Positions 7,139-14,227 of a DNA stretch of 20,130 bases are shown piece after piece. This stretch comes from an uncultured Bacilli bacterium (GTDB taxonomy: Bacteria; Bacillota_I; Bacilli_A; RF39; UBA660), in contig CALVYX010000072.1 in assembly GCA_944372315.1 (NCBI GenBank), positions 1 through 20,130 of the forward strand, given 5' to 3'. Within the stretch, counting starts at the first letter, position 1. Each line of letters opens with the position of its first letter. The translations under genes were made by a program, and so were the position numbers. Under the pieces are notes generated by a model that made no database searches, was not told the DNA's origin, and was given only the letters and a program-made list of their open reading frames with translations.

Positions 7139-8680
7139 TTAATTATACATTTTTAAAGTTTTCTTATATCTTGTAACCAATTCTTGAATAAAAATAGATG
7201 GATTCTTTTTAGGTACTAGCAAATATACTTTGTTTTTAGTCCTAGTAAGCGCTACATAAAACAATCTTCTTTCTTCACTATATGGATACTTTTCAAAAGA
7301 ATTAGAAACAAACCTCAAAATTTTATCATCTATTATTTGATTAGGAAATCCTAATAATTTATTTTCTAAATTAATAATAATTACATTTTCTTCTTCTAAC
7401 CCTTTAGATTTATGTACTGTTAAAAAATATAGTTTTATGTTCTTATTTTCTTGAAATATAATCTTCCCATCTTCTTGTAATTTAAATTTATCATCTAATA
7501 TTAAGTTAACATCATTATTATTACGGCCTAAAATCATAATAGATTTATTGTTCATATAAATAATTTTTAAAATCAAATTATAAAATGTTTTCTTAATATT
7601 ATTATAATAAATTATTTCAATAGGATAATCCAAATGTTTATTTGATCTTAAATTTTTACTAACTTGTGACTTGTTTCTCATAACAAAGTCCCCCGCGACA
7701 TTAATTAATTCTTGACTATTACGATAAGTGTTTTCTATTTTCATTATTTTAGTATTATCAAAAAAATACTCAAAATTAACAAATAACGATAACTCACATC
7801 CAGTAAAGCGATATATGGACTGAAAATCATCACCAACTACCATAAATTTGGCCTTAGTCTTCTCTAAAATACTTTTTATTAAGTTAAATCTAACAATAGA
7901 AGTATCTTGATACTCATCTATGATTACATATTTATAATTATTTTTTATACCTAATTTATTAACTATTTTAGTAGCGTTAATAATCATATCATCAAAATCT
8001 ATTTCATTATTTTCTTTTAAGTAATTTTGATACATTAAATATAAATTAAGTGCAAAACTTAGAAATATTTTTTCTTTCTGGTATTTAAAATAAAATATTG
8101 TTTTTCTAGCCTTTTTTAAAAATATTGGAAAATTCTCAAGTGAATAATTATTACATTTAAACAATCTTAAAAAAGTTGATAAAAGTTTTTCGAAAGCAAG
8201 TATTTTATCATAATTATTATAATAAAATATTTGGTATGTCTTTTTTAAATTAGCAGTAGACTCTACATTAAAATATTTAAAAAACTTTTTTAAATAAATT
8301 GGATAATCATAAATATTAATGCAAAAGAATTCATGAATAATATTTTCTAAAGTATTATCTTCTGCAATTTCATAATTATTAATATTGTGTTCTTTTAATA
8401 TTTCTAGAGATAATTTATGAAAAGTATATACATCCATATTACAGTTAAATTCTTTTAATATTTTATCTTTTAAACTATTAGCAGATGCTCTAGTAAAAGA
8501 TATACATAATATTTGACTAGGTGAAATATTTTTATATTTAATTAAATAATTAATTTTCCCTAAAATAGTTAAAGTTTTACCACTTCCTGCTCCTGCTACT
8601 ACTAACAAATTCTCACTTTCATCTATCACAATTTGCTGCTGATTGTTATCTAAGTAATAACCACTAATTTTATCATTCAT
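7139..8680 (-). CDS. Compact UvrD/Rep-type superfamily 1 DNA helicase (513 aa)
   Basis: All core SF1A motifs are present. They are a Q-motif (D-N-N-Q-Q-Q, about 11-16), Walker A G30-A-G-S-G-K-T36, motif II I-I-D-E-Y-Q-D-T (253-260), motif III V-G-D-D-F-Q-S-I-Y-R-F (282-292) and N-T-Y-R-N-S (317-322). Motif V T-V-H-K-S-K-G-L-E (421-429) and motif VI R-R-L-F-Y-V-A-L-T-R (471-480) complete the set. At 513 aa it is much shorter than UvrD/PcrA (over 700), with the 1B/2B insertions reduced, and has no nuclease domain. Such short helicases occur in accessory and defence loci; GajB of Gabija is of similar size, but no OLD-family GajA gene is nearby. AGGTGA lies just before the ATG. It leads the operon with the 258- and 91-aa genes and diverges from the DUF262 gene. 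Confidence 0.87.
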   Translation of the reverse strand: MNDKISGYYLDNNQQQIVIDESENLLVVAGAGSGKTLTILGKINYLIKYKNISPSQILCISFTRASANSLKDKILKEFNCNMDVYTFHKLSLEILKEHNINNYEIAEDNTLENIIHEFFCINIYDYPIYLKKFFKYFNVESTANLKKTYQIFYYNNYDKILAFEKLLSTFLRLFKCNNYSLENFPIFLKKARKTIFYFKYQKEKIFLSFALNLYLMYQNYLKENNEIDFDDMIINATKIVNKLGIKNNYKYVIIDEYQDTSIVRFNLIKSILEKTKAKFMVVGDDFQSIYRFTGCELSLFVNFEYFFDNTKIMKIENTYRNSQELINVAGDFVMRNKSQVSKNLRSNKHLDYPIEIIYYNNIKKTFYNLILKIIYMNNKSIMILGRNNNDVNLILDDKFKLQEDGKIIFQENKNIKLYFLTVHKSKGLEEENVIIINLENKLLGFPNQIIDDKILRFVSNSFEKYPYSEERRLFYVALTRTKNKVYLLVPKKNPSIFIQELVTRYKKTLKMYN

Positions 8681-8695
8681 AAGATCACCTAAACC

Positions 8696-8724
8696 ATTAT
8701 CTACATAAATCTATAAAAATACAA
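8696..8724 (-). promoter_or_regulatory. Possible promoter of the helicase operon
   Basis: TTGTAT (8724-8719), 17 bases, then GATAAT (8701-8696) on the minus strand. Each box departs from consensus, but the spacing is ideal and the leader would be short (under 15 bases). Confidence 0.4.
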
Positions 8725-8769
8725 ATCACTAAAATTTAAATTTCATTGGTAATTTTAGGTAAAAAATTA

Positions 8770-8796
8770 TCGACAAAAGATGAAATATGTTATACT
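8770..8796 (+). promoter_or_regulatory. Promoter of the tandem-DUF262 gene
   Basis: TCGACA (8770-8775) and TATACT (8791-8796) with a TGn extension, 15 bases apart. A GGAGAGGAG ribosome binding site follows at 8803-8811, eight bases before the ATG. It is divergent from the helicase promoter, leaving about 45 bases between the two -35 boxes, room for shared control. Confidence 0.5.
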
Positions 8797-8819
8797 TATT
8801 CAGGAGAGGAGTATATTTA

Positions 8820-11150
8820 ATGAGCAGTACTATAAATAAAGATTTAAGAAAATTATATCAATATGTAGATAGAAATCCTGAAAATCCTACTATAAAAGAA
8901 TTATTCTTTGAGGAAAATAATGAATTAGTAAATTATAGTCCCAGTTACCAAAGATATTATGTATGGTCTATAGAAAAAGCAACTAAATTAATTGAAACAA
9001 TTATTTTAAATGGAGAAATTCCTCCCTTAACTGTTACTAGGATTAATAATATAATAGAAATAATTGATGGAAGGCAAAGATATGAGAGCATCAAAAAATT
9101 CTGTGAAAATAAATTTAGATTAAAAAAATCAGGTTTAAACAAACTTCCTGAACTAGAAGGATGTACTTACGCAACGCTACCTGAAAATGCTAAAGAAATA
9201 CTACAAAGTTTCAAATTAAGATTAATTGTATATAGTTTTAAATTTGGAGTTGATTATCCAATTGAATGTGAAGAATTATTAAAAAGAGATTTATTTAGAC
9301 GTTATAATAGTGGCATGTCTTCTTTATCTAAAAATGAAGTAGCAAGAGCAAGTTATGCTTATGATAAGTTAAGTCAATTATTCGAAAGTAAAATCAAAAA
9401 TAACGAAGAACCATATGTAAATTTTATCAATGTTTTTATTCCTAAATCAAAAAGAAACATCGAAAAAAGAGAACTAGTTAATTTAATGTTAGTAAACATA
9501 AGAGAATTATTAACTATTCCCTATATATCTATTATTGAATCTAAAAACGTAACTTTTTCTTCTGATATTATAGACGAATATTACAATCGATATGTATTAG
9601 CCAAAGATTATGACGAAATTGTTCAAAAATTTGAAAACATAATAAAAAAGACAATTATCATCAAAGATAAATTAGCTTCATTCAATAATCCTGTTTTAGA
9701 TAATATTTTATTTTTTAAAGCAGTATACTGGATGTTATCTATTCTATATGACTATTTTCCAGAAGATTATTATAATTTTAGCATCAATAAATTTTGCAAT
9801 TTCATTGAAGAAAATCCATCAACCAAAGATTTCTTTGATAATTATAAAAATATGACTTCCAATAGTATTATAGAGCGTCATAATTTTATGAAAAAATATT
9901 TAGAGAACGAATTAAATATATCCATTACTAATTATTTGAACGACTTAAAGGAAGCAAAAGAAACTCTAAAAAGACGGCCTAAAAAAATAATTAAGAAAAA
10001 TGAAATATATACTAAACTAGCTACAATTCATAATATAATTAGTAGAGAAACTAGTTTTAAAATAAAAGACATTATTGATAAAATTGTAAAAGGAAGGTTC
10101 TTTGTTCGTCCATTTTATCAAAGAGAAGAAATTAGTAATAAAAATATTGCTTCTAAAATTATCGAAAGTATTATCTTAGGAATTAAGTTACCCCCTATTT
10201 ATGTTTATTCTAGGAAAGGTAATGATGGTGTACCAATATATGAAGTAATCGATGGACAACAAAGAATTATTAGTATCTTATCATTTCTAGGCAAATTAAT
10301 TACTAATGCCGATGGAGAATTAACAAGACCTAAAAAATATAAATTTAAATTAACTAATTTAAGAGGATCTGACTTTTTAAATAACAAAACTTGTGATGAA
10401 ATTGAATCACATCTTTTAGATCAAATATTGAATTATGAAATAGATTGTTTAGAAATAACAGAAAATAATAATACTGAATTCAAACCAGTTGATATGTTCT
10501 TAAGATTAAATTCTAAACCTTATCCTATTTTATATAATTCTTTTGAAATGTGGAATTCGTTTGATTGTGTAGATATATTATCTATAACAAAACAAATAGC
10601 AAAAAAATATGACTCTATTCTTAAACAAAACAATAAAAAAATGAAAAATGAAGAACTAATTATAACTTTAGCTTACTTTAATTTTAAAGAATATAATATA
10701 CATAATATTAACAATGTTCTTAGAATATATATGTATAACAAAGATAATGAATTAAAAGTCAGCTTTGATAAAAAATTTGCCATTACTATATTATTAGAAA
10801 AAATTGAATTTGATTCACATGAAAAAGAAAAATTTATTAATTCAGTTAAAGAAATAGAAATATTTTTAGAAAAAATCAATATCTTATTTGATAATGATCC
10901 TAATAAACTTATAAAAATATTAAATCCTTATATTGATAGGCCTCGAAAAGGAGGGGCAAAAGATTTTTATTTACTATATTTAATATTAAAAGAATTTAAC
11001 AAACACTTTTTATTAGCATATAAACAAGATATTATTAACGATATATCTGGCATTTATAAATATATGAAAAAAATGCCAGAAGGAAAACAAGTGGACGATT
11101 TTATAAAATTTACATTAGACACAATTAATAAATATAACAAATACAAGTAA
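8820..11150 (+). CDS. Tandem DUF262 (GmrS/ParB-like) protein (776 aa)
   Basis: Two DUF262 (PF03235) modules lie in one chain. Module 1 has Y43-Q-R-Y-Y-V-W49 and I-I-D83-G-R-Q-R87, followed by the F-R-R-Y-N-S-G-x5-L motif. Module 2 has R430-P-F-Y-Q-R435 and V-I-D478-G-Q-Q-R482, followed by F-L-R-L-N-S. The D-G-x-Q-R and (F/Y)-x-R-x-N motifs define this ParB/sulfiredoxin-like fold, which in GmrSD type IV restriction enzymes supplies the NTP-dependent part. About 290 residues follow module 2, and no HNH/DUF1524 nuclease motif is visible. The frame begins at 8787, but the ribosome binding site fits only the ATG at 8820. The gene is divergent from the helicase operon and ends 26 bases before the IS element. 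A role in defence or DNA recognition is inference. Confidence 0.85.
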   Translation: MSSTINKDLRKLYQYVDRNPENPTIKELFFEENNELVNYSPSYQRYYVWSIEKATKLIETIILNGEIPPLTVTRINNIIEIIDGRQRYESIKKFCENKFRLKKSGLNKLPELEGCTYATLPENAKEILQSFKLRLIVYSFKFGVDYPIECEELLKRDLFRRYNSGMSSLSKNEVARASYAYDKLSQLFESKIKNNEEPYVNFINVFIPKSKRNIEKRELVNLMLVNIRELLTIPYISIIESKNVTFSSDIIDEYYNRYVLAKDYDEIVQKFENIIKKTIIIKDKLASFNNPVLDNILFFKAVYWMLSILYDYFPEDYYNFSINKFCNFIEENPSTKDFFDNYKNMTSNSIIERHNFMKKYLENELNISITNYLNDLKEAKETLKRRPKKIIKKNEIYTKLATIHNIISRETSFKIKDIIDKIVKGRFFVRPFYQREEISNKNIASKIIESIILGIKLPPIYVYSRKGNDGVPIYEVIDGQQRIISILSFLGKLITNADGELTRPKKYKFKLTNLRGSDFLNNKTCDEIESHLLDQILNYEIDCLEITENNNTEFKPVDMFLRLNSKPYPILYNSFEMWNSFDCVDILSITKQIAKKYDSILKQNNKKMKNEELIITLAYFNFKEYNIHNINNVLRIYMYNKDNELKVSFDKKFAITILLEKIEFDSHEKEKFINSVKEIEIFLEKINILFDNDPNKLIKILNPYIDRPRKGGAKDFYLLYLILKEFNKHFLLAYKQDIINDISGIYKYMKKMPEGKQVDDFIKFTLDTINKYNKYK

Positions 11151-11176
11151 TTAATATAAAAAGGAATATTTTGATA

Positions 11177-11196
11177 TGAACCCCGTTTCTTGGACA
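11177..11196 (+). repeat. IS3 left terminal inverted repeat
   Basis: TGAACCCC-N6-TGGACA. Fifteen of 20 positions match the right end; the mismatches are confined to the central block. Confidence 0.85.
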
Positions 11197-11205
11197 TGAG
11201 AAACG
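11184..11205 (+). other. Hairpin at the IS left end, before the OrfA start
   Basis: CGTTTCT (11184-11190) pairs perfectly with AGAAACG (11199-11205) around an eight-base loop and is followed closely by TTTTT (11209-11213). In RNA arriving from outside the element it could act as a weak terminator or hide the GAGG ribosome binding site at 11205-11208. That would limit transposase made from external promoters. Confidence 0.5.
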
Positions 11206-11215
11206 AGGTTTTTAT

Positions 11216-11722
11216 ATGAGTAAATTAAGTTATAAAGATAAAGAAAAAATTTACAAATTAAGAAAAGAAGGAAAGCAAATATCCTATTTATCTAGAAAAT
11301 ATAAAGTTAGAAGCGATAATATTGCTTATTTAATACGATTAATAGATAAACATGGATTAGAAATAATTAAAAAGAATTCTAACAATTATTATCCGCCTTA
11401 TCAAAAAGAAGAAATTATTAATAGAATTCTTATAGGTGGAGAAAGTATTACATCAGTAGCAATTGATGTTGGTCTATCTAGTGATGGAATTTTGCACAAT
11501 TGGATAAAAAAATATAAGGAAAACGGTTATAATATAGTTGAACGAAAGCGAGGTCGGCCAACTATGCCTAAAGTTACCAAAGAAAAGAAATATGAAACGA
11601 AAGATGAGAAAATAAAAAGACTTGAAGAAGAAAATTTATATTTAAAAGCTGAGCTTGAATACTCAAAAAAATTGAGAGCCGTTGTTCAAGCAAGGAAGAA
11701 TCAACAACAGAAGAAAAAGTAA
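11216..11722 (+). CDS. IS3-family transposase OrfA (168 aa)
   Basis: This is the DNA-binding half of the transposase. It has two helix-turn-helix regions, about residues 5-45 (Y-K-L-R-K-E-G-K-Q-I-S-Y-L-S-R-K-Y) and 64-105 (E-S-I-T-S-V-A-I-D-V-G-L-S then W-I-K-K-Y). A basic G-R-P-T-M-P linker and a coiled coil at about 125-150 (I-K-R-L-E-E-E-N-L-Y-L-K-A-E-L) used for multimerisation follow. This is the classic IS3 OrfA layout. GAGG at 11205-11208 lies seven bases before the ATG. The C-terminus, rich in Q and K, ends within the region where the OrfB frame is already open, as needed for a frameshifted OrfAB fusion. Confidence 0.9.
   Translation: MSKLSYKDKEKIYKLRKEGKQISYLSRKYKVRSDNIAYLIRLIDKHGLEIIKKNSNNYYPPYQKEEIINRILIGGESITSVAIDVGLSSDGILHNWIKKYKENGYNIVERKRGRPTMPKVTKEKKYETKDEKIKRLEEENLYLKAELEYSKKLRAVVQARKNQQQKKK
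11713..11719 (+). other. Putative -1 ribosomal frameshift site of the IS3 element
   Basis: GAAAAAG directly precedes the OrfA TAA stop. In-frame AAA-AAG lysine codons could slip back one base to GAA-AAA, joining OrfA to OrfB. A-rich, lysine-codon slippery sites of this kind are usual in IS3 elements. No strong downstream stimulatory stem was seen. Confidence 0.5.
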
Positions 11723-12570
11723 ATATTGTCAGTGAACTTCGGCTAAAATATCCATTAAAGATTCTTCTACAAATAACTGGTCTAGCTAAATCAGTATATT
11801 ATTATACTTTATCTAAAACAGATAAAGATGATAAAAATAAAGAGATTATAGATAGAATAAAGGAAATATTTATCAATAATAAAGAAAGATATGGTTATCG
11901 TAGAATTACCTTAGAATTAAGAAATCAAGGATATAAAGTAAATCATAAGAAGGTATATAGAATAATGGTTAAATTAGGTTTAAAACCTCTAAAAAGGAAC
12001 AAAAGAAAATACTCTTCTTATAAAGGAACTGTTGGTAAAGTTGCAGATAATATTATTAACAGAGATTTTGAAGCAGATAAACCAAACGAAAAATGGTATA
12101 CAGATGTTACAGAGTTTAATTTAAGAGGAGAAAAAGTTTATCTTTCACCTATATTAGATGGCTTTAATCAGGAAGTAATATCTTATAATACTTCTAAATC
12201 TCCTAATCTAGAACAAATAAATGATATGTTAAATAAAGCATTTGATAGAAATAATAATCTTGATGGATTGATATTTCATTCAGATCAAGGCTGGCAATAT
12301 CAACATGAGTCTTATCAACAAAGATTAAAGAATAAAGGTATAAAACAAAGTATGTCCAGAAAAGGAAATAGTATGGACAATGGGTTAATGGAAAACTTTT
12401 TTGGAATACTAAAAACAGAAATGTTTTATGATCAAGAAGATAAATATGAAACTTTAGATGATTTAATAAATGCAATAGATGACTATATTTATTATTATAA
12501 TCATGATAGAATTAAAGAAAAATTAAAAGGACTGTCTCCTGTAAATTACAGGTTACAATCCTCTAATTAA
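11713..12570 (+). CDS. IS3-family transposase OrfB, DDE integrase (made by -1 frameshift)
   Basis: The OrfB frame is open from 11659 and lies -1 relative to OrfA. The start given here is the putative shift site GAAAAAG (11713-11719) just before the OrfA stop, because no good independent start with a ribosome binding site is seen there. Counting from 11713, the catalytic triad is D131 (W-Y-T-D-V-T-E-F), D191 (F-H-S-D-Q-G-W-Q-Y) and E227 (L-M-E-N-F-F-G), with exactly 35 residues between the last two. An N-terminal HTH_21-type region (R-Y-G-Y-R-R-I-T-L-E-L) precedes the rve core. A shorter product could start at the ATG at 11965, but it would lack the HTH_21 region. No frameshift or stop damages the core. 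Confidence 0.85.
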   Translation, partial: EKVNIVSELRLKYPLKILLQITGLAKSVYYYTLSKTDKDDKNKEIIDRIKEIFINNKERYGYRRITLELRNQGYKVNHKKVYRIMVKLGLKPLKRNKRKYSSYKGTVGKVADNIINRDFEADKPNEKWYTDVTEFNLRGEKVYLSPILDGFNQEVISYNTSKSPNLEQINDMLNKAFDRNNNLDGLIFHSDQGWQYQHESYQQRLKNKGIKQSMSRKGNSMDNGLMENFFGILKTEMFYDQEDKYETLDDLINAIDDYIYYYNHDRIKEKLKGLSPVNYRLQSSN

Positions 12571-12584
12571 TACTAATTATTAAC

Positions 12585-12604
12585 TGTCCAACTTTTGGGG
12601 TTCA
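12585..12604 (-). repeat. IS3 right terminal inverted repeat
   Basis: Read on the minus strand, TGAACCCC-N6-TGGACA. It ends two bases from the lipid-kinase stop codon at 12607. Confidence 0.85.
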
Positions 12605-12606
12605 GT

Positions 12607-13491
12607 TCATTTTAATAGTCCTCTTTTTTTACATAGCTTTTTAATTTTATCATTAGCAGTATATAATGGCATTTGTTTATTCTCCAGAGAAAATTCCATA
12701 TCTTTAAGAGAAAAAATTTCACCATCCAAGTTACAATTTAAATTGTAATCAGAATGAATTACTACTTTGTTACTGTAAAACTTATGAACATATGGAGATG
12801 TTTCGTGCTTTCCTCTAACTAATTTTAAAAGAAGTCCTGGAATTTTAAACTTTTCAACATAATCTGCTAAATATATATCAAATTGTCCATCATCATATTT
12901 AGCATTGGGTGCAATGGCAAAACCACCACCATAATATTTACCATTACAGATAGCTAAAATAGTTATATTCCGAGCAAATTCTTGATCATTAATATTTGCT
13001 TTTATATACGGTGATTGAAAATGAGATAATGTATATAAAATACTAGCTTTATAACGCAATGTTTTTGGTATTGAATACTTTTTCATTTGATTCTGATTAT
13101 TAGCAATTTCACAATCTATTCCAACAGAAGCAATATTTATAAAACGATATTCATTCATTCTACCTAAATCAACATAAGTAATTTCTTCATCGCTATTAAG
13201 ACTTTTAATAAAATCATTACCAGTTCCTGAAGGAATAATACCTAAAATATTATTACTATTACTAATTCCATTCACCACTTCGAATAAAGTACCGTCACCT
13301 CCAACACTATAAATAATATGAGGAGCTGCACTATTAAACCTTGATGCAATACTGATAGCTTCTTTTGGAGAAGTAGTATAATACATCTCATAATCTTCGT
13401 TATCCCTATCTAGTACTTCTTTAATTTCGTTAGCAATTTCTATTGATTTACCATTTCCTGAAATCGGGTTAACAATAAAAATTCTTTTCAT
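12607..13491 (-). CDS. Diacylglycerol kinase-like lipid kinase (YegS/BmrU/DagK family, 294 aa)
   Basis: A soluble lipid kinase of the DAGK_cat family that phosphorylates a membrane lipid hydroxyl, in Bacillota typically diacylglycerol for recycling to phosphatidic acid. Motifs seen are I-V-N-P-I-S-G-N-G (6-14), G-G-D-G-T (64-68) with F-E-V-V-N-G, and P-S-G-T-G-N-D-F (87-94). The C-terminal half has the family's beta-sandwich pattern, with N-C-N-L-D-G-E near residue 260. The frame is open from a TTG at 13509, but GAGGT at 13497-13501 sits five bases before the ATG at 13491. It follows the glucosaminidase-like gene by 22 bases, sharing its promoter. The gene stops with TGA, evidence for the standard code. 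The IS element abuts its 3' end. Confidence 0.87.
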   Translation of the reverse strand: MKRIFIVNPISGNGKSIEIANEIKEVLDRDNEDYEMYYTTSPKEAISIASRFNSAAPHIIYSVGGDGTLFEVVNGISNSNNILGIIPSGTGNDFIKSLNSDEEITYVDLGRMNEYRFINIASVGIDCEIANNQNQMKKYSIPKTLRYKASILYTLSHFQSPYIKANINDQEFARNITILAICNGKYYGGGFAIAPNAKYDDGQFDIYLADYVEKFKIPGLLLKLVRGKHETSPYVHKFYSNKVVIHSDYNLNCNLDGEIFSLKDMEFSLENKQMPLYTANDKIKKLCKKRGLLK

Positions 13492-13513
13492 AATTACCTC
13501 TTTAAACAATTAA

Positions 13514-14158
13514 CTATTTTGCTCTAATTTCATTTATATAATTATTAATATACGTTGGCCACGAAGGATCTTGAGCATATTTTTTATGAATACTATAAAC
13601 ATCAGTTAATCCTTGTTGATAATAATTGTAAGATAAGTTTTCAAAGAATACTCTAATTCCTTCATCTAAAGTAGCAAAAGATCTATAACTTCCTCCACCA
13701 CAACTAGGAGTTCCTACTTGACCACCTATATTATTACACACTCTAGCTAAATAACTACAATTCCATTTACATCCTGTTTCTTGTAACACTATAGCTAAAC
13801 TTAAATAAGGATCCACTCCATATTGAATAGAATAATTAGCAAACACACTACCTTTCCCAGCCAATATACCATACATTGATTTATTTAATTTATTAGCAAG
13901 TTGTTCCATAGTCATATTATCGTAAACTATTTTTACTTCTTCTTTCACTGGCTCTGCCTTAACCTCTTCTTTTGGTTCTTCATGCTTTAAAATAATAGGA
14001 GCCTGTTTTTTAGCTACTTCCGTTGTTACTACAATAACATCTCTTGTTTTAAATTCATCTTCAATTAATAATACTATACTACTAATAATTATGAAAATAA
14101 AAGACATAAATAATAAACTAGTTCGTCTTTTCGATCGACTAACTTTTTTACCTTTCAT
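13514..14158 (-). CDS. Membrane-anchored glucosaminidase/lysozyme-like cell-wall hydrolase (214 aa)
   Basis: A basic N-terminus, one membrane helix (about 15-32) and a K/E/P-rich spacer (about 47-78) precede an extracellular lysozyme-like domain. The likely catalytic acid is E127 in I-V-L-Q-E-T-G, and N-N-I-G-G, F-A-T-L-D-E-G and the Y-A-x-D-x-x-W-P region fit the mannosyl-glycoprotein endo-beta-N-acetylglucosaminidase (PF01832) / Bax-like fold, which cuts peptidoglycan glycan strands. Four cysteines (C130, C134, C141, C153) sit around the active-site region and could form disulfides or bind a metal. AGGTG (14164-14168) fits the second of two adjacent ATGs. It leads an operon with the lipid kinase. 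The exact glycosidic specificity is not readable. Confidence 0.78.
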   Translation of the reverse strand: MKGKKVSRSKRRTSLLFMSFIFIIISSIVLLIEDEFKTRDVIVVTTEVAKKQAPIILKHEEPKEEVKAEPVKEEVKIVYDNMTMEQLANKLNKSMYGILAGKGSVFANYSIQYGVDPYLSLAIVLQETGCKWNCSYLARVCNNIGGQVGTPSCGGGSYRSFATLDEGIRVFFENLSYNYYQQGLTDVYSIHKKYAQDPSWPTYINNYINEIRAK

Positions 14159-14196
14159 CATTTCACCTTATCGCTTTTTAAACGCGCGACTTAATC

Positions 14197-14225
14197 AATA
14201 TAGCAAATTTTATCAAATTAGTCAA
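14197..14225 (-). promoter_or_regulatory. Sigma-A promoter of the glucosaminidase-lipid kinase operon
   Basis: TTGACT (14225-14220), 17 bases, TATATT (14202-14197). It lies immediately after the stop codon of the upstream PLP-enzyme gene, so the operon has its own promoter. Confidence 0.65.
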
Positions 14226-14227
14226 AT

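Larger units (their letters stand above)
11177..12604. mobile_element. Complete IS3-family (IS150-like) insertion sequence, 1428 bp
   Basis: The element is bounded by imperfect 20-bp inverted repeats that begin TGAACCCC and end inward TGGACA on both sides (15 of 20 match), with TG/CA tips typical of this family. It carries OrfA (two helix-turn-helix regions plus coiled coil) and OrfB (DDE integrase), in overlapping frames. The OrfA length of 168 aa fits the IS150 group. Both frames are intact, so it may be active. The four bases outside each end are GATA on the left and GTTC on the right, so no target duplication is visible. It sits between the converging DUF262 and lipid-kinase genes, two bases from the stop codon of the latter. 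Confidence 0.9.

Noticed and set aside
7139..8680. Gabija GajB
   Set aside because: Helicase size fits, but no OLD-family TOPRIM nuclease (GajA) is adjacent, and the neighbouring 258-aa protein lacks ABC-ATPase and TOPRIM motifs.
5001..8756. The string TTCATTGGTAA followed by TTTTA occurs in both divergent promoter regions (about 5001 and 8742)
   Set aside because: In sequence this AT-rich, 11-base repeats are expected many times by chance in 20 kb. The copies sit differently relative to the promoters, and no palindrome supports an operator.
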